From: Spirosoma sordidisoli
Lineage (GTDB): Bacteria > Bacteroidota > Bacteroidia > Cytophagales > Spirosomataceae
Assembly (NCBI RefSeq): GCF_004138325.1
Contig: NZ_SBLB01000006.1
Span: forward strand, 310,001 to 374,000
Direction of reading: 5' to 3'
DNA: 64,000 bases
The notes under the pieces: model-generated
The model's input: only the letters and a program-made list of their open reading frames with translations
Database searches by the model: none
What the model was told of the DNA's origin: nothing
Program-made: the position numbers and the translations under genes
In this document: positions 35,071 through 44,189 of the stretch, piece after piece
Position numbering within the stretch: position 1 is the first letter of the stretch
How the letters are laid out: each line of letters opens with the position of its first letter

Positions 35071-37200
35071 ATGCCCGACAACGACATAGACCTGATCAAA
35101 AGGCGGTTGGCGCGGGAAAAAGCAGCCCGTTTGCAGGCAGAGGCCATACTTGAAAAAAAAGCGCTGGCCCTCTATAATGCCAACAACCAGCTCCAGCACC
35201 TCAACGACCACCTCGAACAGCAGGTGCGCGACAAGCTGGGCGAGCTGGAGCAGAGCGAACAACGCTATCGGCAACTGATCGAATCGGTACAGGACATCAT
35301 CTATAAAATTTCGCCCAGGGGGTATTTCACATTCGTCAGCCCGGTGGTCGAGAAATCGCTCGGCTATACCGAAGCGGAATTTGTCGGTACGCATTTTACG
35401 CGCTTCGTCGATGACGACTACCGCAAACCCCTGACCGATTTTTACCTGGCCATGATGACCGAAGGCCAGGATAGTACCTACAACGAGTTTCCGATTCGGT
35501 CAAAAGACGGTCGCCACGTCTGGATTGGTCAGACCGTGCGGCCGATTACGGTCGATGGTCAGATCGTAGAACTGGTAGCCGTGGCTCGTGACGTATCGGA
35601 CCGCAAACTGGCCGAACAGGAGCTGGCCAAGGCCCGTCAGGTAGCCGAAGAAGCCCAACGGGCCGAAAAACAGTTTCTGACCAACATGAGCCATGAGATC
35701 AGAACGCCCCTCAACGCCATCATCGGGATGTCGCACCTGCTGTTCGATACGCAGCCAACCCGCCAGCAACGCGAATACATCGATATCCTGAAGACGTCGG
35801 CCGACTTTCTGCACAGCCTGATTTCTGACCTGCTCGACATGACCAAAATCGAAGCAGGCCGCATTGAAGTGAGTCCGCGCCCCTTCGATCTGGCGGGGCT
35901 GCTGCGGGCTACCCAGAAGGTATTCGAGATCAAGCTGCACAACCGGCCCGTTACCATCGACGTGATGCACGACGCCCGTATTTCGGGCGATTTTATCGGC
36001 GACGATGTCATGCTGAACCAGATTCTGATGAACCTGATCGGCAACGCCGAAAAATTCACGGAAGAAGGCAGTATTCAGATCACCGCCCGGATTGTACAGG
36101 AAGACGACAACCGCTGCTGGATCGAGTTCAGCGTGACCGATACGGGCGTCGGCATCCCGGAAGACAAGCAGGGTCTGATTTTCAAGAAGTTCAGACAGGT
36201 AAATCCGCAGGGACACAAGTACAAGGGAACGGGGCTCGGCCTGGCCATCACCAAAGAACTGGTCGAGATTCAGGAAGGAACCATCAGCGTCAGAAGCCAG
36301 AACGGACAGGGAAGTACCTTTACGTTCAAATTGCCCTACGTCCGCGCCACGGCCACGACCGACAATCGGGATGCTGGCAACCCCGTTCTGAAGACGGTGG
36401 GTAAACTGCCCGTCAGCCACGTTATGGTCGTTGAAGACAACCTGATGAACCAGACCTATATCGGCAGTCTGCTCACCAAGTGGAAAATTCCGTTCACGCT
36501 GGCATCGGACGGCAAAAAAGCCGTTGAGGAAGCCAAACAGCAGCGGTTCGACATGATCCTGATGGATATTCAGATGCCGATCATGGACGGCTACGAAGCC
36601 ACCGTGGCCATCCGGAGTACCCACAACCCCAACCAGCACGTACCCATCATCGCCCTGACAGCCTCCGCCATGCTCGATCACAAAAGCCTGGCGATGGAAG
36701 TAGGCATGAACGACTTCCTGACCAAGCCTTTTGAGCCGAGTCAGCTGCTGAACATACTGGAGCGATACGCCCCAACGGCCGCGTCGGAAGCCGCCCCCCG
36801 TAAATCAGACCCTTCGGTTAAGCCGAAACCCACCTTACCGGCCGATGATGTCCTGGACCGGCAGCGCTTGTTCGAACTATACGGTTCGGATAAAGAGCAT
36901 GCCGCCGAAATGTTCGCCACGTTTCTGGACGATGTGGTGCCTGAATTACTCCAGTTACCTGACCTTTGTACCGACCAGAACTGGTCAATGCTGGCTTCTA
37001 TGGCCCATAAGCTGAAACCAACGCTGGGTATGGTGGGCCTGTCGAGACTGGAAGATGAACTCCGTCAGATTGAACGGGGCCTGGGCCAGAACATTGATAA
37101 AGAGCCGCTGGTGCAACGTTGTCAGGCGCTGGTCGAAGAGGTTACGGACCTGTTGCCGGTCTTACGGAACGAGATAAAAACGCTTTCTCCAAAAGCTTAA
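35071..37200 (+). CDS. Hybrid sensor histidine kinase with PAS, receiver and HPt domains
   Basis: A 709-residue cytoplasmic kinase without membrane spans. Order: N-terminal coiled coil (about 5-65, with REKAARLQAEAILEKKALALY, a type common in H-NOX-linked kinases), PAS domain (about 70-190), HisKA with phospho-acceptor His208 in NMSHEIRTPLN, HATPase (N box NQILMNLIGNAEKF, G1 DTGVGI, G2 GTGLGLAI), receiver with Asp499 in LMDIQMPIMDG, and a C-terminal HPt with His646 in MAHKLKPTLG. It holds a complete His-Asp-His relay and can pass phosphate to the regulator encoded 3 bases downstream. The H-NOX protein encoded just upstream is the likely input; the PAS domain may add a second signal. Confidence 0.95.
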   Translation: MPDNDIDLIKRRLAREKAARLQAEAILEKKALALYNANNQLQHLNDHLEQQVRDKLGELEQSEQRYRQLIESVQDIIYKISPRGYFTFVSPVVEKSLGYTEAEFVGTHFTRFVDDDYRKPLTDFYLAMMTEGQDSTYNEFPIRSKDGRHVWIGQTVRPITVDGQIVELVAVARDVSDRKLAEQELAKARQVAEEAQRAEKQFLTNMSHEIRTPLNAIIGMSHLLFDTQPTRQQREYIDILKTSADFLHSLISDLLDMTKIEAGRIEVSPRPFDLAGLLRATQKVFEIKLHNRPVTIDVMHDARISGDFIGDDVMLNQILMNLIGNAEKFTEEGSIQITARIVQEDDNRCWIEFSVTDTGVGIPEDKQGLIFKKFRQVNPQGHKYKGTGLGLAITKELVEIQEGTISVRSQNGQGSTFTFKLPYVRATATTDNRDAGNPVLKTVGKLPVSHVMVVEDNLMNQTYIGSLLTKWKIPFTLASDGKKAVEEAKQQRFDMILMDIQMPIMDGYEATVAIRSTHNPNQHVPIIALTASAMLDHKSLAMEVGMNDFLTKPFEPSQLLNILERYAPTAASEAAPRKSDPSVKPKPTLPADDVLDRQRLFELYGSDKEHAAEMFATFLDDVVPELLQLPDLCTDQNWSMLASMAHKLKPTLGMVGLSRLEDELRQIERGLGQNIDKEPLVQRCQALVEEVTDLLPVLRNEIKTLSPKA

Positions 37201-37203
37201 TCG

Positions 37204-37896
37204 ATGAGCTTGACATGTATCATTGTAGATGACGAGCTGATGGCGCGGAACGCGTTGCAGCGCATGTGCGAACAGCACGAGGCCCTGAGCGTGGTCGGTA
37301 CCTTTGCCGGCGCAGCACCAGCGCTGGATTACCTGGCCGAACACAGCGTTGACCTGATCTGGCTCGATGTTGAAATGCCGGATTTGTCAGGCTTCGGACT
37401 GCTCGAACAGCTGTCGTCTATTCCGCTGGTGGTGCTCACCACCAGCAAGACCGAGTATGCCTACGATGCGTACCAGTATCAGGTAACCGACTACCTGAAG
37501 AAGCCAATTACCCTGCCCCGGTTTAAAATTGCCGTGGAGCGGGCGCTGGAACTGGGTGTGCGTAATCGGCCAACGGTATCGCAGGATCGGCAGGAAATTT
37601 ACATCAAAACCGACGGGCGCTATATCCGGCTCCCGTTCGAAACCATCGCTTATATTGAGAATATGGGCGACTACGTCAAGATCTTCACCACGACACAAAC
37701 CTATATTGTGTACGCTACCATGAAGTATATCGAGGAGAAGCTGGGCCCACAGTTTCTGCGGGTTCATCGATCGTATATCGTTCACCTCGACAAGATCGTG
37801 GATATCGAAGAGAATACGCTGGTTATTCAAAACAAGGTAATTCCAATCAGTCGGGCCAACAAGTCCGAACTGATGAACCGGCTGAACCTGTTATGA
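37204..37896 (+). CDS. LytTR-family response regulator
   Basis: A 230-residue regulator. The receiver has the acidic pair Asp9-Asp10, the phosphorylation site Asp55 in LIWLDVEMPDLSG, the switch residue in LTTSKTEYAYDAY, and Lys in YLKKPI. The LytTR DNA-binding domain covers about 130-230 (KTDGRYIRLPFETIAYIENMGDY split by the strand turn, and FLRVHRSYIVHLDKI). It should accept phosphate from the HPt domain of the kinase encoded immediately upstream and bind DNA as a dimer at direct repeats. Its targets probably include this operon, since NOS is the next gene, but no clear binding site was found. Confidence 0.95.
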   Translation: MSLTCIIVDDELMARNALQRMCEQHEALSVVGTFAGAAPALDYLAEHSVDLIWLDVEMPDLSGFGLLEQLSSIPLVVLTTSKTEYAYDAYQYQVTDYLKKPITLPRFKIAVERALELGVRNRPTVSQDRQEIYIKTDGRYIRLPFETIAYIENMGDYVKIFTTTQTYIVYATMKYIEEKLGPQFLRVHRSYIVHLDKIVDIEENTLVIQNKVIPISRANKSELMNRLNLL

Positions 37897-37942
37897 CTGA
37901 TCAACGACGCCTGCCGACTCCATTAAACTCAATATACTTACG

Positions 37943-40900
37943 ATGAATACTTTCTCCGTTCATGATCCGGCTCACTCCCGTGGTCCTGACCTTGCCCCGG
38001 CAACGGTCTCTGCCATTCAGGATGAGCTGGCGGCCATGCCGCTCCTGACTGCTCCCGAAAAGGTACTTGTTAAGGATGTATGGAATAAATTCCTGGCTTT
38101 TCAGGACATGCTTGTCGAGCTGTTCTTCGAACGGCTCCTGCACGAGAACCCCGACCTGGCCGATCGGCTGGGCGATTCGGTCGATCTGGTTCCGGGTTAT
38201 TTTGCGCAGCTGTTCGACCAGAGCGTGCGGCAGCTGATCCCGCAAACGGAGCGTATCCTGCGCGAGAGTTACCGGGGTGTATACCCGTCTCAACCGGCTC
38301 ATCATCAGCCGATCGATCAGCAGATAGCGCTCCTGACCGACCTGGGTATGCGCCCCGTTCACTGGATTTCCGCCCGCCGGGTGTGGATGTGGACCATTGC
38401 TCAGGTACCGCACCTCGAAGACTATGACCGGGATAACATAGCGCGGGGCAACGAATCGGCTTTTTACCGCTTTTTCTCGCTTCATTTACTTCCCACGGCT
38501 TTCGACGTCGATCGGGCCTATGCCAGCATGCTGACGCCAGACATGGTACAGGTCATGCGGAAAAGCTGCGAGATTATGGCGGCCAACGCACTGTCCACCG
38601 GTACGGAGTTTTACCAGGAGCTGTTTCAGACCCAGCCCGATCTGCTGCCCTATTTCGGCCGTACCGACGTAGACGGGCTGGCCGAACACCTGATGCATAC
38701 GCTGGTGTTTCTGACGCGCTCGCTCGAAGCAGGCCGGGATGTAGCGACGGAGCTCCGCGACCTGGGCCGTACCCACCTGCGGGCCGGCATTCCGCCGGAG
38801 GCCTATCCTAAACTGGTGGCCCCCATGCTGGCGGTTATGAAACGGCATCTGCCCAACTTCTCTGCCGAACAGGAGCAGGCCTGGTCGATGCTCCTCATCC
38901 GGGTGAGCCATGTGCTGCAGCAGCCCATGATCAGCGTACAGCGGCTACTGGCCTCGGCCCGCGAGTTTATTGACCAGCTGGCCGCCGAGCTGGAGTGGAC
39001 CCAGGCCGACCGGATTCGGCGGTGGGGCGAAGTGGAACGGGAAATCAGGGCAACGGGTACCTACACGCAGACCTACGACGAACTGTCGTACGGGGCGCAG
39101 CTGGCCTGGCGAAACGCCACCAAATGCATCGGGCGCATCTCGTGGCGGAACATGCTGGTTCGGGATATGCGGCACGTGAACGACCCCGACGCGATGTTCC
39201 GCGAGTGCGTCGAACACATGCGTCTGGCTACCAACGGCGGCATTATTCAGACCGTGATGACCGTTTTCCGCCCCAAAAAACCCGCCGAACGCTGGGGGCC
39301 GCGCATCTGGAACAGCCAGTACGTCCGGTTTGCGGCTTACGAGCAACCCGACGGCTCGATACTGGGCGACCCCGCCAACCTGAAACTCACCCAGGCCATT
39401 GTGCGGCAGGGCTGGACTCCCCCGGCCGACAAAACAGCCTTCGATTATCTGCCGCTGGTCATCGACGTACCCGGTCAGCAGCCGCGTCTGTATTCGTTTC
39501 AACCCGACGATGTGCTGCGGGTAACGCTCGAACACCCGCAGTACCCGGCGTTTGATGCCCTCAACCTGCAATGGTGTGCGGTTCCGGCCATTACCAATTT
39601 CCGGCTCGACATCGGGGGCGTACAGTACGGTTGTGTGCCGTTCAACGGCTGGTTTATGGAAACCGAAATTGCCCGCAACCTCTGGGAAGAAGGCCGCTAC
39701 AACCTGGCCGAACCCATTGCCCGCAGCTTCAACCTGGACACCTCCAGCGCGCTCTGGCACGACCGCGCCTTTCTGGAGCTGAACGCAGCCGTACTGCATT
39801 CCTTCACCAAAGCCCGGGTTACGCTGGTCGATCACCAGACGGCCGCCCGCCAGTTTATGACCCACGATCAGCGCGAAAAACGAGCCGGGCGCGAGTGCCC
39901 GGCCCAGTGGTCGTGGGTGGTGCCGTCGGCCGGCGGCAGTACTACGCCCGTCTGGCACCACGAAATGCGGGATTTCTACCTGAACCCCAGCTTCCACTAC
40001 GCGGCCGACCGCTGGTCGGTCATTGACGATCAGTACGTCATGGCTGATGATCACGTCATGGCCTCGACACCCGTAGCGCAGCGGCTGCTCATTCTGTACG
40101 GATCGGAAACCGGCACGTCTGAAAGCTATGCCCACCAGACCGCCCGCCGGCTGAGTCGATACCATCCGCGGGTTATGGCGCTCGACGAATACGATCTGAC
40201 TCAACTCCCTCAGGAACAGTGGCTGCTGATTATTTCATCCACGTTCCGAAAAGGAGAGCTACCGGCCAACGCCCAGCGCTTTTATACCCAGATCAGACAG
40301 TTGCCCGATGGAGCCCTCAGCAAGCTTCATTTTGCGGTACTGGCTCTGGGCAATACCGTTTATCCGCACTTCTGCGCTGCCGGCATCATGCTGGACCAGC
40401 AGCTGGCCCGGCTGGGTGCTAACCGGGCAGCCGCCCTGCACAAAGCCGATGAAATCAACGGCCAGGCCGCTACTTTCCGGCAATGGCTGGGTCTGGTAGC
40501 CCGCTTGCTGGGCGAAGATCCGAGCCGATCGACCGAGGAGCAGACTAGCCGGGCCGACTGGAAACTTCAGGTGTCGTTCGTTGACGCGGAGCATGTCGAT
40601 AGCGCCGAGACGGATAAGCGGCTCCATCGCCACCCCGGCGTCGACGTGCCCGTCATCACCAACCGCGAACTGCTTAAGGAGGTGATTGTAGGCAGCCGGT
40701 CTACCCGTTTCATTGCCTTCGATATTTCAGAGACCGGCCTTACCTACGAAACCGGCGACCACGTTGTCATTTACCCGCACAACCCACCCGAACTGGTGGA
40801 GCGGATTTGCCGCCAGATCAACGTAGACGCCGACGCCTATTTTTACACCTCCCTGACAACCCCGGAAGGAGCCGACGTCCTGGGCGATCATACGTACCCG

Positions 40901-42055
40901 GCTCCGGTGCGGGTAGGCGACGTGCTGATCAAAGACCTCGATCTGTCACTCCGCGAACCGTACGACGAGCTTGTCGATGCCTTGCTGGCGGCCGCCCAGA
41001 ACCCGGCCGAACGCGCCATGCTGGCGAGCTGGAGTGAACTGCTGAACCGCGACGAGTATGACGCCGATGGGCAGGCCCTCAAAAAACACATGGCAGACGC
41101 GTTTATGAGCGTCTGCGATTTGCTGGATGCGTTTCCGTCGGCACCGCTCACGTTTGGTCAGCTCATTGAGCTGCTACCCCGCCAGCGCCCCCGCCTGTAC
41201 TCGATTTCGTCCTGCTCACTGGTGTACCCGACCGAGATCCACGTTACGGTTGGGGTTGTGCAGATCACCACCGACGAAGGTTATACCCGACCAGGTTTGT
41301 GTTCCAACTACCTGGCCCGGCTAACCACGGGTGATCATGTCAGACTATCGGTACGCACCTCCAACTTCCGCCCCCCGCGCGATCCGCAGGCGCCGATGCT
41401 CATGGTCGGACCTGGTACGGGCCTGTCGCCCCTGGTTGGTTTTCTGCAGCACCGCGAAGTACAGCTCCGCATGCTCCGGCAGGCGCAGCAGTCGGCCAGC
41501 GGTCATACCCTGTCCGATGCGCCGTCGGCTACGCTCAAATACCCCGGCAGCCCGCTGCTGAAAGCCCGGAACGGTCGGCCTAAAACCGGCTGGAGCTCGG
41601 CCCGGCCGGGCGAAACCCGCCTGTTTTTCGGCTGCCGCAACCTGAACGACTACCTCTACCAGCAGGAACTGGAAACCTGGCACGAAGAAGGCATCCTGAC
41701 CCACCTCGACGTTGCCTTTTCCCGACTGGGCGAAGACCGCATCTACGTACAGGATTTGATGGGACGGCAGGGAGCCGCTATATGGGAGGTGCTATCGCAG
41801 CCCGATTGCCACTACTATGTCTGCGGAGACGCCAAGATGGCCGATGATGTATTTGCCGTTCTGCTGAATGTGGCCCGCACGTATGGCGGCCTGTCGGCTA
41901 CCGAAGCGGTCGAGTTTTTCAGGACCATGCAGCACGAAAACCGCTTCTTCATGGACGTCTGGGGGGTATTGCTCAACTTCAAACAGTCGATGGCCGAAGT
42001 GCAGGCCGCCAAGTATACGCAGGGAGAACGCTGGTTAATGGATCGAATCGGGTAA
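37943..42055 (+). CDS. Nitric oxide synthase with two globin domains and a fused diflavin reductase
   Basis: A 1370-residue protein making NO and citrulline from L-arginine. About 30-175: globin-like domain lacking histidine at the expected proximal position (DLGMRP, Pro138; His140 is two residues on). About 195-335: second globin with proximal His278 in DLGRTHLRAGI. About 345-695: NOS oxygenase with haem thiolate Cys395 (WRNATKCIGRISW), arginine-binding Glu575 (GWFMETEIARN) and pterin-site WSW in CPAQWSWVVP. About 712-850: flavodoxin (Y719GSETGT). About 885-1370: FAD domain (R1084LYS) and NADPH site (VG1156PGTG). The roughly 20-residue linker before the flavodoxin shows no calmodulin-binding helix. 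The globins may oxidise NO to nitrate, as proposed for the Synechococcus PCC 7335 globin-NOS. Fourth gene of the H-NOX operon. Confidence 0.96.
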   Translation: MNTFSVHDPAHSRGPDLAPATVSAIQDELAAMPLLTAPEKVLVKDVWNKFLAFQDMLVELFFERLLHENPDLADRLGDSVDLVPGYFAQLFDQSVRQLIPQTERILRESYRGVYPSQPAHHQPIDQQIALLTDLGMRPVHWISARRVWMWTIAQVPHLEDYDRDNIARGNESAFYRFFSLHLLPTAFDVDRAYASMLTPDMVQVMRKSCEIMAANALSTGTEFYQELFQTQPDLLPYFGRTDVDGLAEHLMHTLVFLTRSLEAGRDVATELRDLGRTHLRAGIPPEAYPKLVAPMLAVMKRHLPNFSAEQEQAWSMLLIRVSHVLQQPMISVQRLLASAREFIDQLAAELEWTQADRIRRWGEVEREIRATGTYTQTYDELSYGAQLAWRNATKCIGRISWRNMLVRDMRHVNDPDAMFRECVEHMRLATNGGIIQTVMTVFRPKKPAERWGPRIWNSQYVRFAAYEQPDGSILGDPANLKLTQAIVRQGWTPPADKTAFDYLPLVIDVPGQQPRLYSFQPDDVLRVTLEHPQYPAFDALNLQWCAVPAITNFRLDIGGVQYGCVPFNGWFMETEIARNLWEEGRYNLAEPIARSFNLDTSSALWHDRAFLELNAAVLHSFTKARVTLVDHQTAARQFMTHDQREKRAGRECPAQWSWVVPSAGGSTTPVWHHEMRDFYLNPSFHYAADRWSVIDDQYVMADDHVMASTPVAQRLLILYGSETGTSESYAHQTARRLSRYHPRVMALDEYDLTQLPQEQWLLIISSTFRKGELPANAQRFYTQIRQLPDGALSKLHFAVLALGNTVYPHFCAAGIMLDQQLARLGANRAAALHKADEINGQAATFRQWLGLVARLLGEDPSRSTEEQTSRADWKLQVSFVDAEHVDSAETDKRLHRHPGVDVPVITNRELLKEVIVGSRSTRFIAFDISETGLTYETGDHVVIYPHNPPELVERICRQINVDADAYFYTSLTTPEGADVLGDHTYPAPVRVGDVLIKDLDLSLREPYDELVDALLAAAQNPAERAMLASWSELLNRDEYDADGQALKKHMADAFMSVCDLLDAFPSAPLTFGQLIELLPRQRPRLYSISSCSLVYPTEIHVTVGVVQITTDEGYTRPGLCSNYLARLTTGDHVRLSVRTSNFRPPRDPQAPMLMVGPGTGLSPLVGFLQHREVQLRMLRQAQQSASGHTLSDAPSATLKYPGSPLLKARNGRPKTGWSSARPGETRLFFGCRNLNDYLYQQELETWHEEGILTHLDVAFSRLGEDRIYVQDLMGRQGAAIWEVLSQPDCHYYVCGDAKMADDVFAVLLNVARTYGGLSATEAVEFFRTMQHENRFFMDVWGVLLNFKQSMAEVQAAKYTQGERWLMDRIG

Positions 42056-42060
42056 TTTTG
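42053..42060 (+). promoter_or_regulatory. purK: Possible -7 element for purK overlapping the NOS stop codon
   Basis: TAATTTTG matches the TAnnTTTG consensus; its first three bases are the NOS stop codon. It lies 25 bases before the purK start. No TTG at the -33 spacing. Confidence 0.4.
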
Positions 42061-42085
42061 CCCACTCATTCATCCGTTCACGCTC

Positions 42086-43222
42086 TTGACACCGACTCTC
42101 GGAATTCTGGGCGGAGGGCAGCTGGGCCTTATGCTCCTGCAAGCCGCCATTGACTGGAACCTGCGTGTGCACGTGCTCGACCCCGACGCCGACGCACCCT
42201 GCCGCCATTTATGTACTCAATTCAACACCGGCTCCCTGACCGACTACGATACCGTGTATCAGTTCGGTCAGGGAGTCGATGTGCTGACGATTGAGATTGA
42301 ACGCGTTAATGTAGACGCCCTCGAAGCCCTCGAACGCGAAGGAAAGCGCGTATACCCGCAGCCCGCCGTCATCCGCGTCATTCAGGATAAACGACTTCAG
42401 AAACAGTTCTACCGCGACAATAACCTGCCCACGGCCGACTTTACCCTGACCGACAACCGCGCTGACGCCATCCGGCAGATCAGCCAGAACCCGGCGTTAC
42501 TGCCCGCCTTTCATAAACTCGGCCGCGACGGGTACGACGGGCGGGGCGTTCAGCGGATCGCTACCGCAGCTGACGCCGACAAAGCCTTCGATGCGCCGGG
42601 CGTACTCGAAAAAGCAGTCGACTTCGAAAAAGAGCTGGCCGTTATCGTGGCCCGTAATGAACGGGGCGACGTGCAGACGTTCCCGACGGTAGAGATGGTC
42701 TTTCATCCAGAGCTGAACCTGGTCGAGTACCTCTTCGCCCCCGCCGAAATTACCACCGATATAGACCGGCAGGCGCAGGCCATAGCCCGCCAGACGGCCG
42801 ATGCGTTTGGCATTGTTGGGCTGCTGGCGGTTGAGCTGTTTCTCGACAAAGCCGGTAACGTACTCATCAACGAAGTAGCGCCCCGGCCCCACAACAGCGG
42901 TCATCATACCATCCAGGCCAACGTAACCTCGCAGTTTGAACAACACTGGCGGGCCATTCTGAACTACCCCCTGGGTAACACCGATGCCTACCAGCCAGCC
43001 GCCATGCTCAACCTGCTGGGCGAAGACGGGCATACCGGCCCGGCGCGCTACGAAGGACTCGAAACGCTGCTGACCATGCCGGGGGTGTTCCCCTTCTTTT
43101 ACGGCAAAGCCATTACCAAGCCGTTCCGGAAGATGGGCCACGTCACGGTTATGGACGCCGACATGGACACCCTTCGCCAGAAAGTATCGGCTGTGAAAAC
43201 GGGAATCCGGGTAGTGACCTAG
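42086..43222 (+). CDS. purK: N5-carboxyaminoimidazole ribonucleotide synthase
   Basis: A 378-residue ATP-grasp enzyme of purine synthesis that carboxylates AIR with bicarbonate and ATP. It opens with [20 protein letters not shown]; the ATP-grasp region includes [26 protein letters not shown], and the metal-site motif [16 protein letters not shown]. The start is TTG at 42086, as no ATG or GTG is found before the conserved N-terminus. Its stop overlaps by 4 bases the stop of the convergent FAH-family gene. Its usual partner purE is not adjacent. Confidence 0.95.
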   Translation: MTPTLGILGGGQLGLMLLQAAIDWNLRVHVLDPDADAPCRHLCTQFNTGSLTDYDTVYQFGQGVDVLTIEIERVNVDALEALEREGKRVYPQPAVIRVIQDKRLQKQFYRDNNLPTADFTLTDNRADAIRQISQNPALLPAFHKLGRDGYDGRGVQRIATAADADKAFDAPGVLEKAVDFEKELAVIVARNERGDVQTFPTVEMVFHPELNLVEYLFAPAEITTDIDRQAQAIARQTADAFGIVGLLAVELFLDKAGNVLINEVAPRPHNSGHHTIQANVTSQFEQHWRAILNYPLGNTDAYQPAAMLNLLGEDGHTGPARYEGLETLLTMPGVFPFFYGKAITKPFRKMGHVTVMDADMDTLRQKVSAVKTGIRVVT

Positions 43223-44055
43223 GCTACCCGGTTGGTCAGCGTTCCGATTCCGTCAATGGTAATGCGAACCTCATCCTGGCTGGCCAGGGTAAAATCGTCG
43301 GGCGGAACGATACCGGTGCCGGTCATGAGGTAGCAGCCGTTCGGAAACGAGCACTCCCGAAACAGAAACGAAACCAGTTCGTTATGCTGACGCTTCATCT
43401 GGTTGATGGCAATACGGTTGCTGAAAACAGGCTGACCCGCCCGGAGAATGTCCAGCTGTATCTGCGAATCGGGCGCGATGGGCGATTCCGGCACGTACAG
43501 ACAAGGCCCGAGAGCCGCGCTGCCGTCGTAGGTTTTGGCCTGCGGCAGGTAAAGCGGATTTTCGCCCTCGATGCTGCGCGAGCTCATGTCGTTACCGCAG
43601 GTATAGCCAACAATCGCACCCGAGGAGGTCATGAACAGGGTTAGTTCGGGCTCCGGCACATTCCAGGTCGAATCGGCCCGGATCCGGACGGCGTCGCCCG
43701 GCCCCACAACACGCTCGGCCGTAGATTTAAAAAACAGTTCGGGCCGCTCAGCGTCGTAGACCCGGTCGTAGAAATTATCGCCCCCCGACTTTTTCGACTC
43801 TTCCATCCGGGCATCGCGGCTCCGCAGGTAGGTTACGCCCGAGGCCCATACCTCCTGCCGTCCGATGGGAGCCAGCAGGTCGGTTTCGGCCCACTGCTGG
43901 TACTCGTCCGATGGCGTGTTCTGGGTGGTATACTGACGCAGTACGGTATAGAGGTCGTCCTGGTTGACGAGTTCGTCCCAGTCCGTAATGGGGAGGTGAT
44001 AATACTGCTGCTGATCGCTCAGCACGATGCCGGAGCGGGTTTTATACAGATGCAT
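43219..44055 (-). CDS. Fumarylacetoacetate hydrolase (FAH) family protein
   Basis: A 278-residue protein of the FAH superfamily. The metal and active-site motifs appear as [14 protein letters not shown], then [31 protein letters not shown] split over two strands, and [15 protein letters not shown]. Members hydrolyse C-C bonds or hydrate/decarboxylate keto acids in sugar-acid or aromatic breakdown; the [19 protein letters not shown] form is common in the subgroup linked to sugar-acid (2-keto-3-deoxy) pathways. It faces purK convergently and has no pathway neighbours here. Confidence 0.88.
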   Translation of the reverse strand: MHLYKTRSGIVLSDQQQYYHLPITDWDELVNQDDLYTVLRQYTTQNTPSDEYQQWAETDLLAPIGRQEVWASGVTYLRSRDARMEESKKSGGDNFYDRVYDAERPELFFKSTAERVVGPGDAVRIRADSTWNVPEPELTLFMTSSGAIVGYTCGNDMSSRSIEGENPLYLPQAKTYDGSAALGPCLYVPESPIAPDSQIQLDILRAGQPVFSNRIAINQMKRQHNELVSFLFRECSFPNGCYLMTGTGIVPPDDFTLASQDEVRITIDGIGTLTNRVA

Positions 44056-44189
44056 AGGAACGCTAAAACTAGATCGTGAAAGTAGTACAGTGAATAAATG
44101 CCAGGCGGGCGTAGAATTACTGACGTTGGCCGCTTTTTTTGCCGCATTCGTTGTTAAGTACGTATACGGTTCCCTTTCTTTGAGTCCTG

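Larger units (their letters stand above)
34527..42055 (+). other. Putative NO synthesis, sensing and signalling operon
   Basis: Four genes on one strand with gaps of 4, 3 and 46 bases: H-NOX sensor, hybrid kinase, LytTR regulator, and globin-globin-NOS-reductase. No terminator is seen within the block. The spacing supports a single transcript, and the content supports a circuit in which NO produced by the last gene is detected by the first. Operon status and the direction of control are inferred from position alone. Confidence 0.8.
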
